A stretch of DNA of 64,000 nt from Trichomonas vaginalis G3 (GCF_026262505.1 NC_067203.1:22239411-22303410), one strand, 5' to 3'; counted from the stretch's first letter, positions 12,279 through 22,623 are shown. The notes: generated from the sequence alone by a model not told the origin. Made by a program: numbers and translations.

Positions 12279-15200
12279 TTAAACCTTTTTGTTCTTCTTC
12301 GGTTTTTCATTTGATTCATTTTCCATTTCTTTCATTCTTTTCCTTCTCTGTTTATTCTGCATCTTCTCCAATGTGTCGAAAGCAGCTTCGTCATCATCTT
12401 CATCGATATACTTTGCACGTCTTCTTCTTTCTTCTCTTTCGTCATCATAAAATGATGACCTTGTCCTTTCTTCTTCGTTAGAATCGTCATTGTCATAATT
12501 TCTCTTCTTCTTCTCGTTAATTGGTGTCTTTGATCTCTTGTTATCTTCTTTCTTTTCTGATCTGTAATCATCTGGATCTAATGTTTTGCTCTTCCTTCTC
12601 TGCTCTTCTGGAATTTTCTGTTTCTTTTTATCTTCGGATTTGTCACGTTTTCTTTTATCGTTTTCATCATAAACAACACTTGATTTACGTGGTTTTTCTT
12701 TGTCACTTTTATCTTTCTTGTTTTTGTCGGTTTTTTCGTTTTTCTTATCAGTCTTTTCTTTGATTTTGGGATCAGTGGATTTGCTTCTTTTACTTTTATC
12801 GTCTTTGTCACTTTTATTCTTCTTTTTGTCACTTTTTTGTTCTACAATTTCATCTTTATGTTTTTGATCTGATGATTTACTTCTTTTATTTTTATCTTCT
12901 TTATCTTTCTTCTTTTTATCGATTGGCTTCTCTTCGATTTCTTCTTTCTTGTGTTTCTCTTTCTTTTCATCGTGTTTTTTGTCTTTGTCACTTTTCTTAT
13001 CGTCTTTGATTTGAACTTCTGATTTTCTTCTCTTTTTGTCATCATCCTGTTTGTCTTGTTTAAGTTTTTGTATCGTTTGACTTTTACTTGGTAAAAGTTT
13101 GTCACTTTTTGTGTCAGGTTTCTTTGTAGATTTGTCACTTTTTGCGTCAGATTTTCTTGGTATTTTTTCTGATTTTGTATCAGAAATTTTAGAAGTTTTT
13201 TCGGTTTTTGCATCAGATTTTCTTGGAGATTTTTCTGAAGTTGAATCTCTTCTGGTTGTTTGTTCGTCGTCGGCCAAATTTCCTTCTTCTCTGAGTTCGG
13301 AAAGTTTGACAATTTTTTCTGATTTGTTCATTCTCTTTCTTTGTTGTTGCTGCTGCTGTTTCTGTTGCGATGGAGCTAATCTGACTACACTGGAGTCTCC
13401 TTCCATCATTTTGGCGTGTTTTTGTTTTGCAATTTCGATTTCACCTTCATCAGCGTCTCCGAACTGCAGAATGTCTCTCATTTCTTCCTCTGGCCACTCA
13501 ATAACGAATTTCCTGTGCTTGGATCTGATTTCATCAAAGAATTCTGTGTAAGCTGAAAGATCAAGGATATCATTGCCGTCAATTGCAGCAAATTGAAGTG
13601 ATTTGTTGGTAGAAAGGCATTCTGCTAAGAAATGAAGCAGAACCGGACCAACATGATGCTTTCTGATGCCTAATCTTCTCAAATTCTGGGATTCTGCAAT
13701 GGCTGAGAGGATTGTTGCGATGCCGACCTTTCCAAGGTGTTTTCTTGGTGTTCCTCTGATACTTAATACTTGTAATGTCTTCGATTTCTTGATCATGTCC
13801 TTCAAATATAATCTATTTTCTTTATCTTGTGGTTCATCAGTCAAACAGCCATTGATAACTAATGTTTGGAGGACAGGACATTTAAGTAAGAACTTAAAGA
13901 GACTTACGTGAATTGGATTCTCGCTCCAAATAAATTCTTTTAGTTGATTCGACTTTTTCCTTGAAACTGTCATGAAGAAACGTTCCCATGATGCTTTAGA
14001 CATTCTTGCCTTACTGAAATCATACATAGCGGTCGATGATTCCGCTAATAATGAGAATAATTTTATAAATGAGTCTTCTTCCCATGCAATATTCGATAAT
14101 CTTATGTTTAATAGATTATTAGGGATAACTACACCATCCGGAATAATTTGGACATTCTTGTTACTATTCAATGTTAACCGCTGAAGTTTACATTCTCTCA
14201 ATTTTGAAAGGGAAACAAAAAATTCCGAAAGTTCAATGTTACAATCGACCATTGATAGTTCTTCAACATTTCCGAGTGATCCCATGAGGTTTTCTATATC
14301 TACACCGTAGGATCCATCGATTGTTAAGGTCTTTATCTGTTCAAAACCTGGAGATGAGAAAATTGAAAAGAAAGGAATGACAACGTTCTCTGCCAGGCAA
14401 CTGATGATGTGTAATGTCTCAACAGGATGATAGGAAATCATCCTGCTGAAGTCATCTTTTTGAGAAACTTGAAATTCGCAATTTTTGAAAATTAACTCTG
14501 TAATTGGTAAAGATGGGGTCTGACAGTAATCGTTAACGAAATTTCTGAAAGTAACAGGCATCTTGCCTTCAAATGTGAGCGAAGTAACGAATTTATTTGT
14601 TTTAAGAAAAGATCCAATAACTTCAATGGGATCTGCAAGTCTTTCTTTGCCATCTATGTTTATGTGTAGCTTTGTTGCGTTTGGAACAATGATTTTCGTT
14701 ATAGAAGGCTTGAAACTGAGTGATGATAAAAATTGTGGAAGAAAATCAACAATATGAATGATTTGATCGAGTTTAAACATATCCGGTGAAGCAGAAAAGA
14801 AGTCAAAAATGGCTTTTTTGGCTTCATATGATAATTGAAATCCAATTTTCCACAATTGAAGTTGCATTCTAAGTAAAAGTTGATTTTTGTTAACATCTTT
14901 TCTAGGTATTGTTGGGTCGTATGTAATTTCGGGTCTTTCTTCTTCTGTAAAGCCTCCAAGAAAAATTGCATCTAATTTTTCAAGAATACTATGAAGAAGA
15001 TCACCCTTAAGGCGTAGCATATACTTATTTTGATCTTCCTCTTCATTTGGTTCGCCGTATTTGATGGTTAAAATTGGATCTTTGCTAACATCGATTGATT
15101 TAACGTCAAACCAGTTAATGTGTAGTTTCTCTTGTACAACATTCTTGAATTTTTCCTTTTGGTATAAAAATAATTCGTAATTAGTTAAAATAATGAATCT

Positions 15201-15329
15201 TGACTGACCAATATTATGCCTATTGACCTTATCTATCCATCCCATAAGGACAGTTTTATTTTCCTCGTTTTTTAACTGGTCAACAACATCCTCAGGAAGA
15301 AAGACAAAATATTGCTCATATTGATTCAT
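12279..15329 (-). CDS. PH-like/leucine-rich-repeat protein with lysine-rich tail (CARMIL-like)
   Basis: 1016 residues, ATG at 15329 preceded by an Inr-type TCATTCA. Residues about 1-115 resemble a PH-like domain (GWIDKVNRHN, FIILTNYELFLYQKEK). About 190-620 are irregular leucine-rich repeats (LHIISC, LTIDGSY, LQRLTLNSN, LQTLVINGC, LRRLGIRKH). About 640-1016 form an extremely charged Lys/Asp/Glu/Ser tail with many KSD, DKK and SEKSPRKSD units and a Gln run near 660. The domain order recalls CARMIL-type actin regulators and a large trichomonad LRR family, so a membrane or cytoskeletal scaffold role is plausible. The tail is low complexity, and shadow frames over it are artefacts. The frame is intact and ends in TAA. 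Confidence 0.8.
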   Translation of the reverse strand: MNQYEQYFVFLPEDVVDQLKNEENKTVLMGWIDKVNRHNIGQSRFIILTNYELFLYQKEKFKNVVQEKLHINWFDVKSIDVSKDPILTIKYGEPNEEEDQNKYMLRLKGDLLHSILEKLDAIFLGGFTEEERPEITYDPTIPRKDVNKNQLLLRMQLQLWKIGFQLSYEAKKAIFDFFSASPDMFKLDQIIHIVDFLPQFLSSLSFKPSITKIIVPNATKLHINIDGKERLADPIEVIGSFLKTNKFVTSLTFEGKMPVTFRNFVNDYCQTPSLPITELIFKNCEFQVSQKDDFSRMISYHPVETLHIISCLAENVVIPFFSIFSSPGFEQIKTLTIDGSYGVDIENLMGSLGNVEELSMVDCNIELSEFFVSLSKLRECKLQRLTLNSNKNVQIIPDGVVIPNNLLNIRLSNIAWEEDSFIKLFSLLAESSTAMYDFSKARMSKASWERFFMTVSRKKSNQLKEFIWSENPIHVSLFKFLLKCPVLQTLVINGCLTDEPQDKENRLYLKDMIKKSKTLQVLSIRGTPRKHLGKVGIATILSAIAESQNLRRLGIRKHHVGPVLLHFLAECLSTNKSLQFAAIDGNDILDLSAYTEFFDEIRSKHRKFVIEWPEEEMRDILQFGDADEGEIEIAKQKHAKMMEGDSSVVRLAPSQQKQQQQQQRKRMNKSEKIVKLSELREEGNLADDEQTTRRDSTSEKSPRKSDAKTEKTSKISDTKSEKIPRKSDAKSDKSTKKPDTKSDKLLPSKSQTIQKLKQDKQDDDKKRRKSEVQIKDDKKSDKDKKHDEKKEKHKKEEIEEKPIDKKKKDKEDKNKRSKSSDQKHKDEIVEQKSDKKKNKSDKDDKSKRSKSTDPKIKEKTDKKNEKTDKNKKDKSDKEKPRKSSVVYDENDKRKRDKSEDKKKQKIPEEQRRKSKTLDPDDYRSEKKEDNKRSKTPINEKKKRNYDNDDSNEEERTRSSFYDDEREERRRRAKYIDEDDDEAAFDTLEKMQNKQRRKRMKEMENESNEKPKKNKKV

Positions 15330-15340
15330 TTTTTGAATGA
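15330..15340 (-). promoter_or_regulatory. Inr-like initiator of the LRR gene
   Basis: The minus strand reads TCATTCAAAAA directly followed by the ATG, matching the trichomonad TCA-Py-(T/A) initiator and supporting this start. Confidence 0.5.
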
Positions 15341-15909
15341 ATATTTCAGATTTTTTTCTGGATTATTTGAATATGCCATCTGTATGACAATCATATATCA
15401 AAATAAAATTATGGATAATAGCAACTTTTTGCGTAGTCCTTTCAATTTTATTGAAATGGTTTTTGATGTGAAATATAAAATAAGAGAATGGATTAGCATC
15501 AGAATTTGAGTGAGTATGCCTCAGTACTAGGTGTGAATGATGTTCAATCCTTCCAAATATATAATATTAAGCATTTCATGAAATTGTGATACATAATTTC
15601 ACTTATTACATGTTTCCATTCAAATTCTAAGCAATAGCAAAATCAAAATGAGTCTTAGTCTACTGTGTATGCGATGAATATGGATGTTTTTAGGCCAATG
15701 AAACTATTGAGGATGTATTGAAAGCTGAACGTGAGGATATATTGAATTCATCAATGTATGGTGATTTCAAATGATAATGAGACCATTTGATGATAAAAAT
15801 TGAATAAATTAACAAATGTTCAGGATATCTCATGAGAAATCAAATAGTTTTCATCTGTCTCTATTAGAATACATGAATTGCCAATAAAATAAATGTCAAT
15901 TCAAAATCC
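15341..15909. other. Intergenic, left flank of the Maverick
   Basis: About 570 bp of AT-rich host sequence without a supported gene. The Maverick entered here, in intergenic DNA between the LRR gene and the gene at 37652. Confidence 0.6.
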
Positions 15910-15915
15910 CAATTT
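15910..15915. repeat. Target-site duplication, left copy
   Basis: CAATTT lies directly outside the left terminal repeat and is repeated exactly at 37509-37514. A 6-bp duplication is typical of Maverick/Polinton integration. Confidence 0.9.
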
Positions 15916-16469
15916 AGTAGTATGATAGGATGGGTTATGTGACTTTTTTTGTAAACGTAAGAATTCATACAATATTGAACGATTTTGTATCATTATTTTT
16001 AACATTAATTTTAAAATAATTTATTTTTTTATTCTTACATAAATGACCCAACAAGTAAAACCAGATAAAATAGATTATCGAATTTTAGAGGATGGTGTTC
16101 CTGTTTATATTCAAAGATTTAAAGGGAAGCAATATTATAGAATTCTTAATCCTGAATACATAAAACATTTATTTAAAAAGGAAGACTGTGAATTATTAAA
16201 CGTTAATGAATATGAAACCAATAAATCAAAATTGAAATATAAATATATTGGAAGTGATGAAAGATGCAAAGATAAAGATAAAGTTTATACAGTTTCATAT
16301 AATGAATGGAAAACCAATAAGATAAGAAAACATTTAGGAGATTATGGTAAAAGTTCTGAATTCTTTAAATCTAGTATATACGAGAGAGTAAAAGAAATTA
16401 GAAATAATTATTTTCATGAATAAAAAATAAACTTTAAAAATTCATGTCTTACATTTTTGAATAATTTAT
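15916..16469 (+). repeat. Left terminal inverted repeat of the Maverick
   Basis: 554 bp, the reverse complement of 36955-37508. It contains one whole small gene (16043-16423) and its presumed promoter. The outer 127 bp are non-coding and start AGTAGTATGATAGG. Similarity stops abruptly at 16469/36955. Confidence 0.95.
16043..16423 (+). CDS. Maverick terminal-repeat protein, left copy
   Basis: 126 residues, ATG preceded by TTCTTACATAAATG, the same start context as the polymerase gene. The protein is basic and rich in Lys, Tyr and Asn (YIQRFKGKQYYRI, KEDCELLNVNEYE). No membrane segment or known fold was recognised. It lies wholly inside the terminal inverted repeat, so the element carries two copies transcribed inward from both ends. 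A role close to the termini (end binding or early expression) is a guess from position only. The frame is open in both copies. I do not recognise the family. Confidence 0.7.
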   Translation: MTQQVKPDKIDYRILEDGVPVYIQRFKGKQYYRILNPEYIKHLFKKEDCELLNVNEYETNKSKLKYKYIGSDERCKDKDKVYTVSYNEWKTNKIRKHLGDYGKSSEFFKSSIYERVKEIRNNYFHE

Positions 16470-16482
16470 TTTTTTAATTTGT

Positions 16483-16968
16483 ATGAAAATGAGTGGATCA
16501 AGATTCGTAACCGTCAATCAATTAATGGATGCTCTTTCACCAATTCTTGAAAATGTTAAACAAGTAGATGTTTATTTCGATGATTATGTAGAAAGTTTAT
16601 ATTATAAAGGTAAACATAATATTAAACCCATTGCTTTTGCATTTGATAATAAATTAATTGAAAATGCAAAAATTTGGGAATTAATTCCAGATATTGAATT
16701 TATAACAAATATTAATGATAAATGGTTTAAACGAATTCCAACCACAAAAGTTCTTTGTAAATTAATGATCAAAACTGAGGAAAAAGAATTTAACAAGTTT
16801 AAATATCATCCAAATAAAGTTTCAGAACTAGAAAATGAAAAACTTCAGAAAAAATTAAACGATAGACTTTCAAATGATCGTATTGAAAAAATAAATAAAC
16901 TAGCAGAAGTTGCATTTAATAATGAAATATTTGATGAATATAACCTTGAACTCAGTGATGGGCTTTAA
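16483..16968 (+). CDS. Maverick protein of unknown function, 161 residues
   Basis: Starts at ATG 16483 (a second ATG at 16489 is equally possible), 60 bp after the terminal-repeat gene and in the same direction. The sequence (FVTVNQLMDALSPILENVKQ, VDVYFDDYVESLYY) suggests a mixed alpha/beta soluble protein with a helical charged C-terminus. No known family was recognised. It ends with TAA just before a GC-rich palindromic motif (16972-16988) and converges with a minus-strand gene whose stop overlaps it. The frame is open. Confidence 0.6.
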   Translation: MKMSGSRFVTVNQLMDALSPILENVKQVDVYFDDYVESLYYKGKHNIKPIAFAFDNKLIENAKIWELIPDIEFITNINDKWFKRIPTTKVLCKLMIKTEEKEFNKFKYHPNKVSELENEKLQKKLNDRLSNDRIEKINKLAEVAFNNEIFDEYNLELSDGL

Positions 16969-17344
16969 GGACCCGGGCTCAACGAGTCATGATTTATGAA
17001 ATCAATAATTTGATTTATTCGCTCTTCAATAATTTCTATTCTTTTTGTTAAATCATCTATTTTCATTAATGAGGTGATTCTTGATTGGGGAATAGATTTC
17101 AAACTAACCACTCCTTTTATTTTTGAAATTTTGAATCCATCAACTTTAAACATTTTATTCAATTTACATGTTGTCAATTCTTCAAATAATTTTTTATTAT
17201 TAGCATAATAGTCATTAAATTCTTCAACAGATGAAAAAATTTTTATTTCAGTAATTGGTTTAACAACGTTTATTTTTTGTTGAACATTTCACTTTCATTT
17301 ATTTCTTCCTCCTCTGTTTCATTTATTTTTAAAATCGGTTTCAT
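16965..17344 (-). pseudogene. Maverick small protein, minus strand (interrupted)
   Basis: A minus-strand coding stretch of about 125 codons from an ATG at 17344. It contains an acidic N-terminus and a coiled-coil-like C-terminal part (DDLTKRIEIIEERINQIIDF) ending SLSPGP within a GC-rich motif. About one break interrupts it. It converges with the gene at 16483-16968. Function unknown; element part by position and composition. Confidence 0.45.
16972..16988. repeat. GC-rich mini-palindrome, copy 1
   Basis: CCCGGGCTCAACGAGTC stands out in the AT-rich Maverick. Related elements of the form CC-x-GG-x-CTC-nnn-GAG-Py-C occur near 35687 and 36587. Each can form a 5-bp stem with a 3-base loop, here with one wobble pair. 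Confidence 0.6.
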
Positions 17345-17410
17345 TTATCATTAAATAAAAATTAGAATATAAGTGATGAAATATATTTTTTAATTAATAT
17401 TAAATCAGAA

Positions 17411-17646
17411 ATGGCGGCAGGATTCTTTAAAAAATTATGGGATGGAATTAAGAAAGCTGCGGTTGGGTTTATAAAAAGGTTATTAAACCTGTTGCAAACT
17501 TTTTGGCACCAGTAGCGAAAACGGCAGGAACTATCATAGGTGGAGTATTAGGTACTAAAGCAGGTAATCCGGCGATGGGAGCACAAGCAGGTAACGCAAT
17601 TGGTGGAATTGCTGAAGGAATACTTAATAAAATAGGAGGTAGATAG
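17411..17646 (+). pseudogene. MAAG-family small Maverick protein, plus copy (interrupted)
   Basis: Begins MAAGFFKKLWDGIKKAAVGF, a cationic amphipathic helix. The downstream part is rich in Gly, Ala and Ile (GGVLGTKAGNPAMG, IGGIAEGILNKIGG). This resembles small membrane-active minor virion proteins by composition only. A homologue beginning MAAGIFKKLWDKVKRG lies on the opposite strand and points toward it. About one break. It lies just upstream of the capsid candidate, which fits a virion role (inference). Confidence 0.55.
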
Positions 17647-17667
17647 TGGAAAAAATAAATATTATTT

Positions 17668-17881
17668 TTATCTTAGTATCGGTTGTAGTCTTTGATAAAC
17701 TTTTTCTCCTTTATTTAAAATTTCTCTTATTGGGGCAGCTTTTGGTGTTATTGATTCAGCACGTCACTAATTGCTTCTTTATTCTTAAATATCCAATTTG
17801 CTCCTTCTTCAATGTTTCCCAAACTTTATGCGCTCCTCTTTTTACTTTATCCCACAGTTTCTTAAATATACCTGCAGCCAT
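17668..17881 (-). pseudogene. MAAG-family small Maverick protein, minus copy (interrupted)
   Basis: The minus strand starts at ATG 17881 with MAAGIFKKLWDKVKRG, clearly homologous to the plus-strand copy at 17411, and the two genes converge tail to tail. The remainder is charged and probably helical. One or two breaks interrupt it. The upstream side is shared divergently with the capsid candidate at 17951 (69 bp between the starts). Confidence 0.5.
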
Positions 17882-17950
17882 AGTTGATTATTTCATTAAA
17901 ATTAAAAATTCATTTTCATCTTTTAATTTTGATTTTTTATTTATTAATAA

Positions 17951-19587
17951 ATGACGACTAACTATTTAGTGCCAAACACTAAACCAATTAATGGAAATGT
18001 GTTTCATTCATTCGAAAAGATAAATGAAATATTCGCAAAGAATGACGGTAGAAGATATTATAGAGAACTTGAAAGTTCATGCTATGACTCTGATGCTCCA
18101 TATTTTGATGATAAACAAACTCATTTAAGAATTACAAATCCGGCTCATGATGTGAACCAATTAGGTGACACATATATTAAACGCAAAGTTAAAGCAACTC
18201 TAGTTTCAAATAAAGCTTTCACATGTGATGCCGCTTTTAAATGCATGCGTTTATTCGTTGGTTACAAATCATCAAATCAAAGCTTTAAACAATTAGAAGT
18301 AGAAACTGAAAGAGGTGATGCTGGTTATCTTCAAATGGATTGCGCCCGTGAATCTTTCGCATTTGCAACATATAAACCAAAATCAGAAAGGAAAGTTAAA
18401 AAGTTTGTTCATTCGTTATATAATAATGTTCAAAAATATGATAACTCAGTATGTGGTAAATATATTGACCCTTCAGAAGTTTTCAAGAAAGCAAATGAAG
18501 AAGTTGATATCACTTTTGATATGATTATTCCGGTAAATGATTTGTTAGCATTTCAGGCGTTCGATGATTATCCTAAATCATTTGGTGAAATCATTCTTAA
18601 ATATTATGTTTTCAGGGATACTTTAGTATTTTGTCAGGTTGACCCGTTAAGAGTTGCTGATTTACAAAATTATGTTTATGAAAAGATAACTGATGAAAAT
18701 TATGAAAAGATTATGAATCATGTTTATAAATATGATCGCAAATTCCAACAAATCGGACTTCCTGCCAAATTAATTACAAGCTTAGCCGCTACATCTGCTG
18801 ACGCAACAGTTGATGACGTTATTATTTCATGCACAAAGATGGAAGTTTTAGAGGATAAATGTATTACACCAGGATACGGTTTAATTGAAGAATCAGTTAA
18901 AGCAATACCACGTTTATTCAGTAAGGAAGATCCATTCATGATTCCAGCTCAACATATTGACGTTCGTTCACTAAATGGAGGTTGCATCACTCCAGAAGGT
19001 ATTAGCTCAGATTTCTCATACGCTCTTCATAATGTTACAGATGTTGTGTTAACATTTCCGAAGAATGCAATGCAAAGAACGGTTTTAGAAAATCCAATGC
19101 TTCGAGGTCTTCAGGTCACTATAGATTCCAGAAACTTCCCCGATCAAGCGATGACCACAGTGGGACATATTCTTTACACGTATGCTTCAAGCTTCTGATT
19201 TAGATGGAGTGAATGAATGCACAGAAGAATACGAGGACTCATTAACTAGACCACTGAATGATGATAATGGCACGCCATTAGCTAGAACATGGAAAGACCA
19301 AACTTCATTCTTATGCACTATTCCAGTTCAACGTGATGGAGCGGGTATATTCTTTGATGGATTAGAAACTTTCAATCACAAGTTACAGTACAAGTGAAAG
19401 CTTATCCAATCATTCAGGGTGAAAATGACACTTACTGTTCAAAGTGACAAATCCTCCTCAGGTTTGGTTTACTAGGACTACGTATTGGACATGGACACCG
19501 GATGAAGGTTTGAAATATCATCCAACAGGTACACCACCACAGTATAGAAGTTCATATGATGAAATATTGATGAATAGAAATGTTTAA
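17951..19587 (+). pseudogene. Maverick major capsid protein candidate (interrupted)
   Basis: A coding region of about 545 codons, the usual size of a Polinton double-jelly-roll major capsid protein, directly before the packaging ATPase. The longest open part has 415 residues (MTTNYLVPNTKPINGNVFHS...). It is beta-rich and lacks membrane segments, zinc sites or nucleotide motifs. The assignment rests on size, position between the small virion protein and the ATPase, and lack of other features; I could not confirm the fold by eye. It is preceded by the AT-rich TTTATTTATTAATAAATG start context. About two breaks. Confidence 0.5.
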
Positions 19588-19611
19588 AATTATAAATTTA
19601 TTTTTGATTAA

Positions 19612-20422
19612 ATGGATTTCAATTCTGAAGAATTAGCAGAGTATATAATACACATAGATGATATGATTAATGAAGCATTGAGTGATAATAGAAATGCTCT
19701 ATCTAAGGAAAAATTAATGAAAATTCCATATTCTGAATGTTACTTAAATTCAATCACTGCAGCAATTGGTAAACAAAATAAAGGTAAAACATTAACGATA
19801 TTAAAACAAATTATCATTATTGCTAACACTTCCCCCATTCACATGTGTTAATTTATATCAACCGTTCAGGTTCACCTTCAGATGATACATTTGAATCTTT
19901 AAAGCATTTAATCAAAATTCCAATTATTTATTTATCACAAGAAGAAGCAGAAGATTATTTAAAAAACTTTTTAATGTATAAAGAATTATATAATACAATC
20001 AAGAAGCAAGGATTAGAGGATAAAATTATTGATAAACAACGGGATGAATTATTTGAAACACTTTCTATTTCAAATTTTGATAGAGAATTTTTGCATTCAC
20101 TCATTTTTCTAGATGATGCGTGAAATCAAAACTAATAACAAATGAGAAATCATATTTTAATCAATTATTAACTCAATGCCGACACATTCAGTGTTCATTC
20201 TTCATGGCTGTTCAATACTTCAAAGCATTAAGCACAAACATTAAATCAAATCTATCAACCCTTTTCATTTTCAGTGGGTTTAGTCGTCAACAGTTGAACG
20301 TTATGCTTTATCAAGTGAATTTACCAATGAGCATTAATGAACTTTACACACAATATCAGCAATTAGGTGAACATGGAAAAATAATAGTTGATTTAAATAA
20401 AGGAGGTGTTAAATTTGATTAA
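19612..20422 (+). pseudogene. FtsK/HerA-type (A32-like) packaging ATPase (interrupted)
   Basis: Begins at ATG 19612, 24 bp after the capsid candidate. A Walker A sequence (GKQNKGKT) lies near residue 55 and a Walker B-like SLIFLDDA further on. The later segment (HIQCSFFMAVQYFKALSTNI, then STLFIFSGFSRQQLN) matches the sensor and arginine-finger region of Polinton and poxvirus A32 packaging ATPases, which pump DNA into capsids. About two breaks. The length of about 270 codons is normal for the family. Confidence 0.75.
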
Positions 20423-20462
20423 CTTTTTATAATTAATTTTTATTTTTTATTTATAATTAAAC

Positions 20463-21362
20463 ATGACAGAAATAGCAAATCTTCTACAGGTTCCATTAAA
20501 ACAAGGGACAAACAAAAAGGGTGCATATAATAGAACTATGAAAGTTCCAGACGGAATGAAAGAATTAGTTCATATTGTTGCTGGTCTTCAAAAAGATGTT
20601 AAACAAATGAGAAATGTTTTAACATTACCAGAAGCTCAAGCATATGCCAAACGTCATGGTCCAAATTGGGAAGCACACGAAGCAGACATTACGGGTCCAA
20701 ATGGAAAGCCTGATGGTATAAATGAAGTTTTCGTTACTGATGGTCAAGGTAATATTAAAGTCATAAATGGGTATAAATTAACAATGACGGATTATCCTAA
20801 ACGTAAAGCATATAATGAACGTTATCCTATGCAATTTGATGAAAATGGAAAAGCTGTTAAACAATACATTGGAGAAGGTGAACATGGTCCAATTAATTCA
20901 TACCGTCATAATCCATATTCTTATTTCAATGAAGAATTAAACGCTATTGAAGAAGGACCGGATGGATTACCACGATATTCTAATCAGTTTGATGGTCAAT
21001 ATGCAAATTTGAGACCTGAAATTCCAGCTAAGAAATTCTTTAAAGTTGCTTTATTCGATCCAGTGTTCAATGAACAGAAAGAAGCAATGAAAGCAGAATT
21101 TAAACCAATTCAAGTGGCAAGAATTTCTTCATCTTCACTTTCAGAAGCGTTCAAGGAATTGATAAAGAAACCACTTTATTCTCAACAAGGTTATAACTTT
21201 GATTTAATTAAAGAAAGTGATAGACGTAAATTAGAAAAATCAGATGGTTTTAAGAATGCATGTAATGAAATGATTAAAGATATTGTAAATGATAAAATAA
21301 GACTGGAAGAAACTCAAAGCAATATCAATAACATAATTGGTGCAGTTACAAAGAAAGTATAA
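20463..21362 (+). CDS. Maverick virion-type protein of unknown function, 299 residues
   Basis: An intact frame 40 bp downstream of the ATPase, with the AT-rich start context used across this element. There is a helical N-terminus ([20 protein letters not shown]), then a Gly/Asp/Asn-rich section with turn-like motifs ([39 protein letters not shown]), and a Lys-rich C-terminus. Position inside the capsid-ATPase block suggests a structural or assembly protein. Minor capsid (penton) is possible but unproven. No catalytic motif was seen. Confidence 0.6.
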   Translation: MTEIANLLQVPLKQGTNKKGAYNRTMKVPDGMKELVHIVAGLQKDVKQMRNVLTLPEAQAYAKRHGPNWEAHEADITGPNGKPDGINEVFVTDGQGNIKVINGYKLTMTDYPKRKAYNERYPMQFDENGKAVKQYIGEGEHGPINSYRHNPYSYFNEELNAIEEGPDGLPRYSNQFDGQYANLRPEIPAKKFFKVALFDPVFNEQKEAMKAEFKPIQVARISSSSLSEAFKELIKKPLYSQQGYNFDLIKESDRRKLEKSDGFKNACNEMIKDIVNDKIRLEETQSNINNIIGAVTKKV

Positions 21363-21445
21363 GCAAACAATGATGAACCTTGGGATATTACCGTAACAAC
21401 TAAATAAAACTTTAAATATATTTTTCTTTTTTTATTCAATTATAA

Positions 21446-22129
21446 ATGAGAAGACGTTTCACAAGTCAAAAGAACACTAACGCAAAAGCAGAGATTACGG
21501 TTGGTTATAACGTAAATGATGATAAATCACGAATTATTCAAAATGTTAAAGTTAATGTTAGCCCTGAATTAACAAGGTCAGCAACTCAACCAAATTTATT
21601 AACTCGTGACTTACCGAAGAATGAGGAGAATGGAGACCCAATCATTTTATCTGAACCCGGTAAAGAACCTGTTGAAATTCCCACTTATCCAACATACCCC
21701 CCACCTCTTTCATCAAACATCGAGAACCCAGGAATCTACGATTCCAGTCGCAATGCGCCATATAAAATAGACATTAATTCTGAATTAATGAAAATTTACC
21801 GTGATATAATAACTGATAATTATGATTCAATAATAAATTTAATTGATCAATCCGGTTTAATTATTTTACCTTATGAATCATTAATTCACATTATCGCCAT
21901 TCTTTGTGATGTTCAAGATTCAGACGTTAAGATTCAATTTTTCATAGATGATGAGGTTTCATGCTGCGGAACAGTTGCAAAAATAAATCCTATAAAGGAT
22001 ATTAGCACAATTAAGATATCAAAGAACGGAACAACAACTGAACTTCATTTAACATATAATGATATTTATAATAAAATAGTTGATGAATATAAAATATCAC
22101 TTGAAAAATTCTTTGTTAAGGCCATTTAA
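21446..22129 (+). CDS. Maverick protein of unknown function, 227 residues
   Basis: An intact frame from ATG 21446 after a TTTTTATTCAATTATAAATG start context. The N-terminal half is basic and low complexity and includes a proline-rich stretch (PTYPTYPPPLSS). The C-terminal half is compact alpha/beta (IYRDIITDNYDSIINLIDQS, IQFFIDDEVSCCGTV). No family was recognised. It lies between unknown virion-type genes and overlaps the stop of the convergent gene 22126-22604 by 3 bp. Confidence 0.55.
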   Translation: MRRRFTSQKNTNAKAEITVGYNVNDDKSRIIQNVKVNVSPELTRSATQPNLLTRDLPKNEENGDPIILSEPGKEPVEIPTYPTYPPPLSSNIENPGIYDSSRNAPYKIDINSELMKIYRDIITDNYDSIINLIDQSGLIILPYESLIHIIAILCDVQDSDVKIQFFIDDEVSCCGTVAKINPIKDISTIKISKNGTTTELHLTYNDIYNKIVDEYKISLEKFFVKAI

Positions 22130-22604
22130 TATTCAAGCATTAACATTATTGAATAATAATCCTTTGAATCATAATCAATAATAATTGACCTTTCACCAGT
22201 TTCTATCGTTTGTTTTATTTCTTTTTGTTCCCCACTATCTGGATCGGTCATTGTAATTGTTTTTGTTATAGTATCAGCTTTATCTTTAACTTCAATCTTT
22301 TTTCCATCGGATATTTAAACCAAAATTCCAAAAATTCGATATTGTCAATCTGTTCATATTTTAATCTATCAATTACATTTTTAATACCATCTGAAAATCT
22401 TATGAAATGGTCATTATATGGGTTTGATTGAACTAAATTTGAATGAAGTGAAATATAACCCGATGATGAATATGACATTGACTCATATTTTCTGAAAACA
22501 CTAAAATTTATAACATGAATGAATTTCTTATTCGTTGAATTTATGAATTCTTGAGGTAATCTTATTCTAGTTTTATTTATCACTGGAAAATAACGCTTTA
22601 CCAT
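22126..22604 (-). pseudogene. Maverick protein, minus strand (interrupted)
   Basis: A minus-strand coding stretch of about 160 codons from ATG 22604 (MVKRYFPVINKTRIRLPQEF). Beta-rich hydrophobic segments are followed by an acidic, Thr-rich part (TITMTDPDSGEQKEIKQT). About one break. It is divergent from 22624-23334 with only 19 bp between starts and overlaps the stop of 21446-22129. Function unknown; a single jelly-roll minor capsid protein would fit the size but was not shown. Confidence 0.45.
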
Positions 22605-22623
22605 ATTTTTAATCGTAATAAAA
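22605..22623. promoter_or_regulatory. Compact 19-bp divergent start region
   Basis: Only 19 bp separate the start codons of the minus-strand gene at 22604 and the plus-strand gene at 22624. On the minus side the sequence begins TTTTATTACGATTAAAAAT and resembles the AT-rich start context of other genes in this element, so both transcripts must begin almost at the ATG or overlap. Confidence 0.4.

Noticed and set aside
12332-13551. Several long open frames on both strands over the LRR protein tail
   Set aside because: Shadow frames created by the Lys/Asp/Ser-rich low-complexity coding sequence of 12279-15329.
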